DNA of 64,000 nucleotides from Lateolabrax maculatus (taxonomy: Eukaryota > Chordata > Actinopteri > Acropomatiformes > Lateolabracidae), in contig CM062211.1 of assembly GCA_031216445.1 (NCBI GenBank), forward strand, positions 6,419,001 through 6,483,000, in the 5' to 3' direction. Positions 21,754-36,300 of this stretch are shown piece after piece (within the stretch, counting starts at the first letter, position 1; each line of letters starts with the position of its first letter). The translations under genes were made by a program, and so were the position numbers. The notes beneath the pieces are model-generated. The model made no database searches. It was given only the letters and a program-made list of their open reading frames with translations, and was not told the origin of the DNA.

Positions 21754-23569
21754 CAGCCCTGGACTGTTTCCTAAAGTAATATCTCCATTACTGTCCTGTT
21801 TGTCTACTGGCTCCACGAGTTGAGACGAGGCTGAGCCCGGCCTGTTGGAGCTGACCCGGCCTACCAAACGCAGCTTTAATGGCATGTTCCTTCTGTGTGT
21901 TCTCCTTTACAGATAATTATTCTTACTGGGTTTTTTTTTTTTTTTTTTTACTGCCCTACGTTAAGCTGCAGTACTTGATTTTTATTGTCCCGTGTTAGAC
22001 TGTAGTGCTTGATTCACTGCCTGGTCGAAGCCGTTGCCCTGCTGTTGAATTTAGTTTTTCTCCTTCTAAAATGTGCTGCTCTGGAAACCTGACGTTGCCA
22101 GAGAAAACAGACCCAGCCTGAGCCTTATAACCGAGGCCGGCCTTCCAAAGAAAATGAAAAAAAAAAAAAAGAAAGTTCCACATGGGGGGAAAAATTCTTT
22201 TCACTCTGGCATGCTAATTTACGAGTGGCTCTCCAGCACATCTTAAACCCCTTAAACCGCCCGACCCTTTGTTTTCCAGCACCCCATTATTTCTGCTGAA
22301 TTAGCAACTCCAGAGCCAGCGATGGTACTGATTAAGGAGGAGCGTGTAGGATTAGTTTGAAACAAACTCACAGAAAGAAAAGGGGGAGGGAGGGAGAAGA
22401 AGAGCATGAAGGAGGAGGATTAAGCCCTGAATATCTGGGGGGAAAGCCTACAGATTTAATGCCCCTTCACTTTTTAAGGGCAAACTACCATATAAAATGT
22501 GAATACAGCAAGAGTCACAGACTGACCCGAAACACTCATTTCTCTCTGGACGGGTATACAGGCTCTAGTGAGAGTTTTACAGTCATTAATCAGAGAAATG
22601 TGGACCAAAGCAACTACGTTTATTTGGCCAGGTACCTTATGCTCAGTGGAAAAGACAGAAGGAAGAACAAGAGCAGGTAGATGATGATAGGAATACTTGG
22701 GTTTGTGTCATAGCTAATACTAACTTACCAGTACGTTAGATACTTGCACAAGAATCCTGGGTTTAAAGTAGTTAGTCTTCCTAGTCCCCTGAGGCTGTAA
22801 ACAGTATGTGCCTTAAGGGCAAAATACTACACCATCCAAGTTTTTTAATTAATAGAGAACTCTGAGTCAAAGAATAACATGGAAAACACAGGCCATGTGG
22901 GGGAATATACAAACTTTCTCTAGGCTATGCGAGGAATTGGATGGTTTTCGGAGTCAAAGGGACTGCATCTATTGGGCCAGGTAACACTAACGGCCAGGCA
23001 AAAAGACCACATGTACAAGAGGAGGTGGATCACACCAGCAATCCTAGTGGTTTGCATCACAGCCAATGCTAGTAGGGTACAGTTTGTCATACTGACCTTC
23101 CAAAATCACCAATTTCATGTTCATTAATGAAAAAACTACCCCATGTATTTATATTTAAATTATTTTTTTAGTATTCAGAGTGGCTATCTGGTGAACTTGC
23201 CATCTTTAAAAGCTAATGTCTCCTAGAATTAATTTAAAATCTGCTGCGACGTCCCATTATCGTAATCTCAAACAAGTATGGCAGCTCTTGTAACCTAAAG
23301 AGATCCTCATTTATTCACTCAGTCTTTGATAAGAGGCCCGTGTGGTACATTTCCACCAGACCAGCAGATACAGGCTGTGGCCTGTACGCAGCGCGGTGTG
23401 TTATCTTGCTCCGCTCAGAGCCTGCTTTGTGAGGGAAGTGGAAGTGTGAGAGCTACTTAGGGTTTATCTAGGGAGTATGATAGGACACCTTTCCCATATG
23501 GCCCCCAGCACTGGAGCAACTACAACAACAGCACACAGAACCATGCTTGGAAAGAAAAAGAGGACGGGG

Positions 23570-23604
<35 letters not shown>

Positions 23605-26600
23605 GGGGGGGGGGGGTCGGCGAGGCAAGTAAAACTCTGGTTGAGTGCTTCATGAAACTTTCCACCGAAGAACAAAAACAGGCCCCAGAAAAGTCGACAG
23701 GGGTGTTTCAGACATTTGAAAGGCGTCCCTCTCGCTTTTTCCCGGCATTGTGAATACATTACCAGTTGATAGGTTTCTTCCCCTCCTCCCAGAGCTCGTT
23801 GATGGATTCCAGATGAGGGAGGTAAGGAGGGGGAGGGGGTGAGGGGGGGGGGTCTTAAAAAAAAAAAGAAGTGTCTGGCACCACAGCGTTGATCGTGCGC
23901 AGCAGCGTCAATAACTCCACCACTTTATGGCGCACGAGGCGCAGCTTGCCAGACTCCTTGAGCTGGTTTTCAGGCTCCTTCTCAAAACAGGCAGCGAAAA
24001 CATGCTCAACCCTCAATGAGCTGCAGCCGAGACGGCCTCAGTCGAGTCCAAGACCAGGCTCAGATCCAAAGGGGGTTCAGACGAAATCAAGACACAGGCC
24101 AGAGCAAATCGAGCACTACTCAAGACTACAATAGGCAATAAGTAACTTATCTAAACAACCTTCTAACTGTTCAAACATTGATCAAGAAGTTGCCAAAAAT
24201 GTACACAATTCTAGTCGAGTTCTGTTATAAACTGATCAACACACACGTGGCTGCAGGTCTGTTCACTCTCTGGCTTCTTCAGGTGAAGTGCTAGGCAGAA
24301 ATTAAACCAAATATCAGTGCAAATACTTGTTTTAATACTGTTCAATTTGGTTTGAAGGTTTGTAAATATCAAAGTCAAAATAGGAATGTGGTTAATACCA
24401 GTCCAGACCCCCGAAACAATGTCTGGTCTGATCCTCGGCCAGCACTGAAACCTCAATTCTTGCATTTTATCGTCTCCCTCCGCCAGGTTTCAGCCTCCTT
24501 TCAGCACAAAAAGAATCTCGCCCCTCAATAACTTATCAGCTTGTCTGTTTTGGCTCTACTTCTCAGCGCAGGTCTGGATATGAAGTGAGCTGTTTTGGCA
24601 TGGACGTTCTCTTGTGTGTTTTAAAGAAGGGATGAAGAGCCAACACAGGGCCTTGAACTTGTAAGCCTGTTTTTTGGGTTTGAATGAGAAGCGGTTTGTT
24701 TTGTTTTGGAGCTTTTTCAGTTTCAGTAACTTTCAGATGAATCAGTTGATTATATCTGAAACCTTGTTCATTGTTTTCGCGACATCTCCTGTTTGTGACA
24801 GTGTGTCGGCAATAAATCTTATCCGTGCTTATTTTTCTGACCATTTGGTTTCATTTAATCAGCATCTGTTTTGCACCATCTCACGGTTTAATTACAGTGA
24901 CTTTTCTTTGATCCATTTTGTCTGTTCACAGTGTTAAGGCACAATAACACAGAGAATTTGTATGTAATTATGTTTGCTATGTAGACCCAAATGGAAGACT
25001 GCAGCAGTGGAGAAACACAGTCCATGGTGTATACTTTTCCCTTAATTTTTTCCTTTTTTTTTCCTTCACAGGGACCTGAGCCATAACAAATTGCAGGTGC
25101 TTGACAGCACTTTGTTTTCCAAACTACAACATTTAAGTGAAATGTAAGTATGCCTTGTGTTCTCCGCACTTTCAGGAGTAAACACTGGATTTTTCAAATG
25201 GCCTCCATCACTATCCTGCATGTGACGAACTATTCTTTTAACTGTTTCCTGTTTTCTTCATGTGCACAGAAAGCTGAACCACAATGAACTGGAGTCAGTA
25301 CCTGATTTGGGCCCATACGCTTCAAACATCACAACACTCATTCTGTAAGTAAAACCTTTCGTGACGCGTTAAACACCTCTCCGGACTCACACTTCAGCCT
25401 GGTCCGGAGGGTAAATCCTCCGCCAGAGTTGTCGTTGCTGGTTAAAGTAGTGAGCTGGGAAGTGGTTCCTCCCCCTTCCTTCCCTCTAGAGAGCAGCCCT
25501 TTTGGCTGAGCCGGTTCCCAGACGGGGCAGTCGGAGACATGGCACCCAGCCCCAGACGGGTCACGTGTTTAAAGACAAATGCCATCAACAGAAATGGAAA
25601 TGTTTTGTCTGGTGGCTTTTTGCTGCTGTTGGTGTATTTTTAACCTGGAGGCAGTGACGTGACGCTGGAAAGAAAGAAAATCTGTCATGTGAAAATGACG
25701 ACTATCCAAATTTGGAGATTTTTATGTTTTAGCTTCAGTGGGTGGATTTCACGTTTCTGTGTGGCCCTTTATGGGAAATTAATGGTGGTTAATCTAGAAA
25801 CAAGGCAGTGTCTCGAGACCGTTGCTTTAAGGAAGCCAGTCTTTGTGTTTTTATGCAGCATAAACATAACCAACAGTGTCTTAAAGTGCTGTGAGAGTGA
25901 GATCCCTCCTGCTGATGAATTCAGTGAAAGAGCGTTTGACTTGTCATATTTCATCCCGTTCAGACTTTAACCAGAAGATCCTTCTGGAATATTGTTGTGC
26001 AATACGTGCTCTCAGAAGAACACCAGATATTAGTGTGTGAAACCTCAACAATTTTATTTGCTTTCTGTGGTTTGTCTCTCTAAAACCGACCGACGTGAAG
26101 TTATTGTAGAAGAATGTATCCGTCTCCCGGCTTGATGAGGCCTATTCCTCATCGAGCCCCAACACGAAGCTCTGCGGCAGCCGCTGGGCGTGCAGCCGTC
26201 AGCCATCGATAACTTGTTTGTACACCCAGCGCAGGAGCGTCACCTCCAGCAATTTTCAGCAGAGGAAGATGGGCGGGTGGCTTATTTTATTTAAGGCAAG
26301 CTCTCCTATTGCACGTGGTAACTCGGATTTGGAATTTATTATAGAAAATTATTTTCATTATTTGTGTATATACCTGGTGTGAATGGCCGCGTTGTTCCCT
26401 TAATGGTTAGAAAAAGTTCACAGGTTCATCTGCCACAACTGCTATGCGTGTTCTCCAAGTGCCCTTGAGCAACTCTGGATTAAAGTGCAGAGATCCTGCA
26501 CAGATTTGCTTAAAAAATTCCAGACTTTATCCAAACCCTAATTTCTCTATTTGATTTGACGATGTTGTTCAGTTTGGTTTACCCGAAATCGTGTCATCCA

Positions 26601-28568
26601 TGTTAACCCTGCCTTAACACACTCCAGATAAATACCACAGCTTTTGATTTTGTTTTTTATAGAGAACTTTGAGTTGCATAATACAGACATTTATCTTGAA
26701 ATAAAAACTAATTATTTTAAAGATAAGAACATAATATAACTCTTTAAGTTGAAACTGGATGTTTTTAGTAGCTAATGGACTATATTCATCTGGCCAAGTA
26801 GCACTAATGCTTGATGGGAAAGGTCTGGAAGTATAAGAGGAGGCAGATTAGTTTAGCAATCTGAGGGGTCTGTGCCAGAGCCAATGTTAATTTACATTAG
26901 GTACATTAGGTTTTAAATATCTATGAATCCTAAAAATTAGAATCACAACGCTCTGTGTCATTTAACAATATGTCCCTTAAAGTGCTTAAAATGCTACACT
27001 ATTTAAAGGGAGACTATGTAAGCTTTGCTGAACCACAAATGATAATTCTGGGATCATTGTAAATATTAAAACATAGCATAACAAAAGCACACGTAGAGAA
27101 GAAAGTCACCAGACTCAGTAATGTCTACCCAAACGTTGCTTACATTAGCTGCTGGTCATACCAGACCAAGTAAGGCTTTAGCAGCAAAACCCCGAAATAT
27201 CCCGAACAAAGTAAGGGTGTGTTTTGTTGTTCCATGTCCCACTTTAATGTTTTAATAAATAGAAAGTTGTCCTTTAAAGAACAAAGTGAACACCACATTG
27301 TGAATCCATTAAAGTGTTCTTGGCTTGTGACGCCAGGAGCATAATTCATTTCAAATTAGTCAAAAGCGAGACGAAGAAGAAGAGGAAGAACTCACACTCG
27401 CTCTCACACTCAGGTGGCGCAGTGTGATTTTCCAGAATTTCTCTCCCTCTTTCAGTTTCTCCGAGCTGGGAGGGCAGTAAAGAAGAAGAAAAAAGACCTT
27501 GGGGTATCGAATACCACTTATTCAAACAGCCAGTCAGACATAGCGGCAGCTCTCGCCGACTTCTTTGACCTCGCAGCTCCGAGTAAAAACAAACGGCAAT
27601 AACCCTGCAGCTGGTAGTAATTGAGTCGTGATCATCTTAATTAATTGAACAATTTCCCTGGAATTTATGGAGGGGGTAAACCCCACCGCCGCTAAATCCC
27701 TCTCCCTGTGTTCAGGGGGGTTCAACAAATGACCTGGAGATTGCAGCTTCTGATTAGGTATATTAGGAGGTGAACCTCCTGGTATGTCTACGGAAATGGG
27801 AACCTTGTTGAAGATGAGAATTACAAACCAAAACAGTAGCGATTATAGTAATAATCCGTGACATTTTCACAACAAATATATGTGCGAAAGGGGTTAAACT
27901 ACTGAAATTTTTCAATACCTGCTATTACTGCTGAATCAATTCATTGTTTAGTCTATTAAAAAATGCTTTTCACAATTTCCTGAAATCCAGTCCATCTCTT
28001 GTTTTGTCCAACCCACAGTACAAAACCCAAAGGTATTAAAGTTAAAACATATGACATGGCTGGGGCCTGCTAACATTTGACATGTTTTAACTGTGTTTAA
28101 AACCCCACATTTTCCGTTGATTGATTGATTTAAAATGTAAAGAAAACGCCAGTCCTGTCCACATAGTTTGATTGACAGGTGCTCTCGGGGTATTGTAGTG
28201 CAGAAACACCACAGTAAAGTGGGCTTGGCAACAAAAAAGAAGGCAGACTTAATACATTGATACATCAAGAATTTTACAGCTCCCCTGCCATTTTATGTAA
28301 AGGTCCTTCAGTTCACACGTTAATACGATCCCTGCTTCTCTCCACTCCGACTGGGAGCCGACGTGTTAAGATGATCAGCCATTTGAGTGAGATATGTGCA
28401 GAGTTTAATATGGCGTCTCAACAGCAAACGCGGCCCTGGTTTTCATTACAGGCGCCACTGCAGAGAGAGGGAGTCATCAGATGGCTTCTCAAAACTCTGT
28501 TCTTTTTCCAATAGGAAATACCACACACACATACACACACACACACGAACGCACCACCACACATATGC

Positions 28569-28617
<49 letters not shown>

Positions 28618-31600
28618 ATGAGCGAGACTGTTTTAGAAAAAGCGACCTTCCATTTAAAGAGCTTCCCCCATGAAAAGCATTAGTTGACAAAGCTTTTGCA
28701 AAAAAAAACAACTTCAACAGTATCTTTGAATTTTACAAAACAACATAACTTCAGTGTGTAAATGTGGTCGGTTTGACTGTGGTAGAGGCCAAAAATACTT
28801 TTTTTTTTTCGTCAAGAGTGCTGGCAGGTATGTGCTTGTGTGAGACCAACATCATGTTGGTGTAACAAGCCTGTAATAAAAAAGGCTATACCCACAATTA
28901 TTACACTCACATTTCATGAATTCAAGTTCTTAGAAGGTTTGAAAGCCTGGAAACGTGCTGATAAAGACTTTGGTAACTTGCATATTTTTTAAAGTGATCC
29001 AAAAAGAGTGTTATGGCAACTTTATATGCACAGTAAAACACTTCCTATGGTTGTAAGAGCAGCATAACATCCCTGATTAAGTGTCTGTCTGCTACTTGCC
29101 TCAGTTTCATAATGAGTACATATTTTATCAATACTCAAGATGCCTCGGGCTGTTATTGACACATGGTTGGCCTTCTATTGATTTCCACTAACAGCAGCAA
29201 AGCCCTACAACCACAGTCGTAATGGCTCTATAATCACGTTATCTGATAGCAAAGTGGATGAACAAATTTGGAGTGTGCGTAATTAAAGTGTACAATGCTC
29301 GGTTTGTTGTTGTGTGGAGTAGATGGAGGAGTGCTCACTGAGTAGGGGGGGTAGTAGAGTTTGCTGTATGTTGGCCCAAGTTTTTGCAGTTGTTTAGAGG
29401 TTCACTAAGGAGCATATTTGTCACTGCAAAAAAACAATAATGAATCTGAGAGGGTTGATAGGATTATGGAATAATTAGTCGGTCAGATTTCTACCTCCGT
29501 GTCCTCAGGACAGGAAGTGTGCACCAGCCCCTGTCCGTGGCTCTACTTTCCCCCTGAGAGAAACTGGAAAGACTGGTTCTCACCAGGCGGCCTTCCTTCT
29601 CTCAGCGACCAGTCAGGGGAACATGAAAACTGAGATACAGGTGGTGTGCTGCTCTTTTGTTTGGGACCTGGGGGCTGTGGTGCGTGGAAAGCCCTTTGCA
29701 AATCTCCAAACAAAAGAGCTGCCTGTGCTGTTTTTATTGCAGACAGTGATCTGTATTTTACTATAGCCCTGTAGTTACTGCACACCAAAAACTTTCTCTA
29801 GATTTTTGAGTATTTGTGACATTTTGGGCTGCTACAAACAAGTCAAATCAATTTTATCCATATAGCCCAGTATTACAAAATTTCCCCAAGGGGCTTTTAC
29901 AATTTATGATGAGATGGGTTTTAGGTCTGGATTTAAAGGTCTCAACAGAGTCAGACTGTCTGATGTCTGCAGGGAGGTTATTTGGACGAAGATAGCAAAA
30001 GGCCCTGCAGCCAGCTGACTTCTTTTTAACTCAATGCACAAAACTGAGTGAAACCAAAAGAACCTACAAGTGTAGGTGTATTTTCAGAAAGATGAAGTTT
30101 CACATACACTTTCCACTGTGCTAGCTGTTTGTACTCCAAATTCCATGTAATAATATAACAATTTGATCCAGCAATGATTTGATAAGATTGCAGCACTTTC
30201 AGGGCATCAAAAAATGTCTTTTTTGTGTAATTTGGCCAAGTTTGCTGCTTTTAGTAGCTTCTGCCGCCAGCGCCAAGCACTAGGATAGGAAACATGCTCT
30301 AGTGGGTTTTATTTCATCACCACAATTCTGCCAAACACTCCGGGCTGCCATCCATCTTGGATCTTTGTTGACTGGTGAATTCTCCCTTCTGTGTTTCTGA
30401 ATCAAAACGTTTCCAAAAAGGTGTTGCATTTTCCAGATAGAGAACCCCCGTTTCTATGTAAATATGTGCTCGTAAATATAAGCCTTCAAAATGGGTCAGA
30501 GTTTCCTTCGTGTCATCACACAGTGTTTTGAATAAGTGAGACATCTCAGTTTCTCAGCAGCGTGGTGTCATACTGTCTCTCTGCCTGAGGTGGATGAAAT
30601 GAGTTCAAATGAGATCAAGATTAGACTAATCAGCAGAGTCGGTGCGAACAAAGGCTTCCCTGCGTGTGAATAGACAGGTCATAATACCTGATTTGTATCC
30701 TGAGTGTTAAATACTGCGTTTTTCTTCATGTAAATTGAATTATTATTTATTTTTGGTCCATAAAGTGTCAGAAATTGTGAAACATGCCTATTACAATTGA
30801 CTAAAACCCAAGTTGATGTCTTCAAATAACTTGTTTCATCCAATCAACAGTTTAAAGCCCCCACATTATCAATTGAATATCACGTGAGACTAAAGCAAAC
30901 ACAAGTGAAAAGCTGGAAAAATTACTGAAACAATAATCAATTATCAAACAATCAGTTGACGATTCATTTTCAGATCTATTCATGACAGCTGCCACTCTGG
31001 TGAAGCAGTCCGTACTGTGGGTCAGTTGATTGGCAGAATACCACAATTAAATATTAATGACACCACATCCCAAATGAAACCTACATTATGAAACTGGCCT
31101 CAGGTTTTTTTTGTTTTTTTTTTCGAGGTCTGCTGGAAAAATGAATCAGAAAAACAAACAGTTCTCTGGTCAGTAAGGTGTAGCTGGACGAGGGGGGGGG
31201 ACTGTAACCAGCGCAATGAATACTGAAAACGAGGCCTGTAGTCTGGTGCATGGAGGGAATTCCTACCTCCCCCCTCACTCTCTCTCTACTGCCGAGTCTC
31301 ATACACAAAGAGGGCACTGTACAGGCTCTGTTTATTACTAAGCAGTCCCTGCACTGCAATTTAGGAGGCGTGCAGCTCAGGAAATTGCTGGCCTCTGCCG
31401 AGGCATGCTTTCACTGAGGGAATGGTATTCATCAGCCAAGTAATTGGCAGGTTACTTTTTTAAATACCTTGTTGGTAATTACCTTATAAACAAAATAGCA
31501 CATCAATAAACCGAAAGGTGGTTTAGAGCTGGTGTGAAGAGCAGCAGCATTGATCATACTGAGCAATTTGTTGGCATATTTGAAATATGCAACATCAGCA

Positions 31601-33284
31601 AAAAAAAAAAAGTTGCATGTTGGGTGGTAAGCTTTATCTTTCCGAGCGCGTGAGAGTTTGTCATTTTTTAATACCACAGGCTAATTGAGGGACTTGACTG
31701 TTTGTGTATCTGGAAACACGAAACTGGTGCGCGCCACTAGTCAAATACACAGTATTTTTGTCATTTATTGGAGCGACGGTGTCTGTATTTTCAGAGCAAA
31801 CAACAGGATCACCAGGATCTCTGTGGAGCAGCTCAGGCCCTTCCTCGCTCTGGAAACGCTCGACCTCAGCAACAACAACATCGTGGACCTGAAGGCCAGC
31901 TCCTTCCCCGCTTTGCCCCTCAAGAACCTGTGAGTGTCACCATTCCTCTGGGTGCTGGAGGAGAACATTTGATCTGTTTAATCTATCTAATCTAGTGCAG
32001 CACAGAAATGTATGTATACATACAGTAGTTATTGTAGTGTTTTTATAGACTAAATCGATGTATTACTTCTGGAGAGTATGTTAAGAACCTGCCCCTTGTT
32101 TCTGTTGCCTTTATAATGTTTTTCCTCCTGTCTTTATATTTTATGCAAACCGTGTTAATAAATCTTTCTTCCTCAGGTTCCTCAACAACAATCGTATCTC
32201 ATCACTGGAGACGGGCTGCTTCACCAACCTCTCTAGCAGTCTGCAGGTTCTTCGGCTCAACCGCAACCGTCTCTCCACCATCCCAGCCAAGATCTTCCAG
32301 CTGCCTAACCTCCAGCATCTGTAAGCTTCAACTGTGTTTGCTTTATTTGAGACATATCACAATCAGGGATTCTAATCACGATTTTTCATGATGTGTCATA
32401 TACCAACAAATTGATGCTTTTTTAAGACTTTTTAGACATTCTAAGGCCATTATATCTTTATACCAGTATATCATTTTGAAGATCTAATTTGCTGATGTAC
32501 AGGCATTTTTAGGATAAATGGCTATTGGCCAGTTAATGTAATCCACCATCATTGTGGTGTGGCCTTTCCTCCCTGAAATTATTGGTTGCAACAGTCTGAA
32601 AACTCAAACCATACAGTTCACTATATTTCCCGCCTCGCTTGACGCTTACCATTGTATGTGTGTGTTTCAGGGAGCTGAGCAGGAACCGGGTTCGCAGGGT
32701 GGAGGGCCTGACATTCCACGGCCTTCATGCCCTGCGCTCCTTGAAGATGCAGAGAAACGGGCTCAGCCGCCTGATGGACGGAGCCTTCTGGGGCCTCAGC
32801 AACATGGAAGTCCTGTAAGCAAGTTTACAAGAGACGTGCATTAAGTTCTGCTCTTCCGTCATGATTTTAATGTAGTATAAAGTCTCATTGTGTGGGTGTG
32901 TGTGTGTGGGCCTGCAGGCAGCTGGACTACAACAACCTGACGGAGGTGAGTAAGGGCTGGCTGTACGGCCTGCGGACTCTGCAGCAGCTCCACCTCGGCC
33001 ACAACGCCATCAGCAGGATCCGACCTGACGCCTGGGAACTCTGCCAGAAACTCAGTGAGCTGTGAGTCCACCTTTTTTATTTTTTTCTTCCTCCCCCTTC
33101 CTCCTCCTCATCCTTCCCCCGCGCCGTCTCTCTCTTTTTTTCCCTCCCTCTCGTTATTCGCTCCTCACTTTCCATTCACACTCTGAACTCCCAACACTTC
33201 TCTGTGTCGCCCTCTCCTCCTCTCTGGCACTCCCGCTTGCCCTTCGTCACACTCCAGTTGCTGCCGCCGCCAATCCCCAAACGC

Positions 33285-33324
<40 letters not shown>

Positions 33325-36300
33325 ACACAGACACAGACAGACAGACAAAGCAGCGTCTCTAATGCTCTATCAGTCAGTGCCAACATTAAAGCACTGCCAA
33401 CATATTACACACCCCTTTGCCTCTTCTCTGTTCTGCTGCCACTTGAGCCAAAACATCGGCTTCCGGAAGTCCCACTTATTTTCCCTGTTGGAAATTTCAA
33501 TATTAGTTGCACTCTCGTTCCTTGTGAAACACTACAGTACCCACAAACGTTAGTGATTTCCCACCCATCAACACACATTCCTGGAAGCAGATTGAATTTC
33601 CTTTGTTGTGGCTGTTGTTTACAGCAGAGGTCAGCTCAGTGTTTGCGCTGTCTGCAGCGTTTTTCACAGATGGGTTGTTGTTCTTCCCCCCTCCGTCTTC
33701 TCTCGCCCTTATCGCACGAACCTGGCAGTAAACAAGCCGCCTGTCGGCTGGGAACGTGCCTAGTTATCTGATTTGCTATCATCTGAGTTTACTTAAAAAG
33801 TGATTTCTTAGAATGTATGTTTTGTTGCAAAATTTGATCTCCTCTTACTTGCACAATATAGGTGTTTAAAGTCTTGGAATATACAGATTTTTTCCAAACA
33901 TGCATTAATATAAAGATATGGAAAAAATAAAGCTGTATTTTGCACATAGTTGTGGTTTTTCTGAATGAACTACAGTGATGACATATCAAAAGATTAATTT
34001 GTGGGTAGTTGGATATTGTTTTCATGTTACTGTTTTTGTTGTCCGTTCTACAGCAACCTCTCCTCCAACCACCTGTCCAGACTGGAGGAGTCCAGCTTCG
34101 TAGGCCTCAGCCTGCTTGACGAACTCCACATCGGAAACAACCGCGTGAGCTTCATCGCGGACGGAGCTTTTCGCGGCCTCTCCAGCCTGCAGATGCTGTG
34201 AGTTCAGTTCACAAACCTTACACACACCATTTTTGCAATTTAGGTAATCACAACAAACACTGCAGCTTTATCTCACTTTTCCAAAATAATGTTATCTCAC
34301 TGTAAAGAAGAAAACCAAACAAAGAAAATTAATGAAGTTTAATTGAAGAAAAACATTCCACAAAATCAAATAACTTCACAGGAGAAGTGATTGTCGTCAA
34401 TGAGAGCCCCCTCCCCGACATGAGAGTGGTATTGATCTGGTCATCTAACTTTCAGCAAAAGAAAGGGGGAATCAGCTTAATTCCTGAAATGTCAAACTAT
34501 TCCTTTCTGTGATTCAGTGTTTCAGCAAACACATTTAATATATGTACAAGTCCCTAAAAACAGTAAGTACTTCATATGCTGCTCTACTGCCCGTCCCACC
34601 CTCTATAAACGCACCTCCACCATCAATCCCCTGCCTGAGTGGAAATATCCTGCCTGATTTGTTTTGGGGATGTGAAATAGATTGCTGTGTTGAGGTCTCT
34701 CCACACACATAAAAAAAACTTCCAAGAGGCACAACCCCGACCTCAACAACCCCCTCCCCACCTCTCCCCTTTCCTCCGCCCGACCTCCCCCCCCTTCCAC
34801 ACCCACATCCACCCATCCCCCCTTTCCCACAGAGAGGCTCCGTAACATTTCCCCTGGTTGGGATTTTTTAACTGGAACCAAATGTGAGCTGTGCTGCTGA
34901 GGTCACCGTAGGGCAGGTGTGCAGCTAGGTGGACATGGATTACTTCAGGGCTTCAAGTCCACCACCCCCTCCCGTACACACACACCCTTCCTCAATCTCA
35001 ATCAGCCATAACCAGGCATGCCGAGGAGGAAAATAACTGTTTGAAAGCATTAGAGCAGCTGAGGGATCAAAGGAGGCAATTTCTCTGGGAAACTCTTGGC
35101 TCTTAGTTATGTTCGTACTCTAATGCTGTGTATTTAGCTGTTTGGTGTATTTTTCTCTCGGTCGATAGCGGGCAAAATGTGTCCGTATTTGCTCACAGTT
35201 TGAGTTTGATAGCAGAACATATTTCAGGGGCCGTCCACGTCAGTCGAGGTTTTTGTGTCATTCCCTCTGAATCAAAAAGAAAGGGCTTTCTTTGTAGAGC
35301 CGCTATTTGCCCTGATGTTCGAACATCATAGGAGAGAAACCCATTTCAGCACCCACAGTAGTGAAAGGTAGACCATGAGCCGGTTGCAGCAGCTGTTCCT
35401 ATCTTTACACTTATTCTTGTTATAATGTAAGTATTTACTGAGTGGAGATTTACACAACACTAAATCAAAACAGTTTAGTTTTTCCTAAATATTTACACAT
35501 ATTTTCTGCCAGATGTAAAAGAGGTGATGGAATATGGCCAGCATATCTGAGCTGGCTCTTGATCAAAATGCTGCTTCATAAAGATGTAAACTGGGATGTT
35601 AAATTACAATTGGCAAAAATGTTTGTTTATGTTGTTTTTGTGAAATTTTATTTAAAAAACATACCTGTCTTCTGTACTCTTTGCTCTAACCAGGTAATAT
35701 ACTGGCAAGCTTTGTCCTCTGGTCCAGTTAGCTACTTCGCAGTTACCTGGCATTTACTAGGTTTAACAACTAATCTCTGCATAAAAAAATAGTTTGTGTG
35801 ATGCAACCATTTTTATTTTAGTTATCTATGAATCTCCACGTAGTGAACACTAATGGTTTAACTAAGCTTGATAGGTTGGGTAGTTTACCAAAAAAACTCC
35901 CTCACAGATAAAGCCATAGAATGAGTTAAGTATCTCAGATTCATGATGTATTTTGATGGTAGATGGAGCATCTGTGGCAACACTTCCTTTGAGGGTAACT
36001 CGCATACATATTTGAATTGCATGCAGAGTATATTTATCCCCTCAAATGAAGTTTAAAATGCAGCACACATGTTATATTGCAGCGTTTCCCCGTAAAACTT
36101 TTTTTTCTTTTCTATACAACACATAGAAGCCATTGCTGACTTTTAAAAGTGCCGCAAAGGCCAGCAAGGAACTTCCTGTAAGGCACTGAGCCGCTTTGAA
36201 TATAATTTTAAAGTCTCAAACATTTTCCCCCTCACACGAAATGTAAAGCCACATTAAGTTTTATTAACATCGCAAGTGCAGTTGTTTTCTGGGTGTGGAT

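Larger units (their letters stand above)
20932..25071 (+). other. lrig3: lrig3 intron 1
   Basis: 4.1-kb intron holding (TG)19 at 21,712-21,749, poly(T)19 at 21,931-21,949, (TG)16 followed by 15 G at 23,571-23,616, and a G-run cluster at 23,826-23,852. No other gene is supported. It is the usual place for lrig3 enhancers, but none can be named. Confidence 0.8.
25345..31794 (+). other. lrig3: lrig3 intron 3
   Basis: 6.4-kb intron, the largest. Contains a (CA)n-rich block at 28,521-28,615, a dispersed-repeat relic at 29,830-30,060 and a GC-richer island at 26,100-26,350 with a 12-bp imperfect hairpin. No additional exon was found. Confidence 0.75.
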
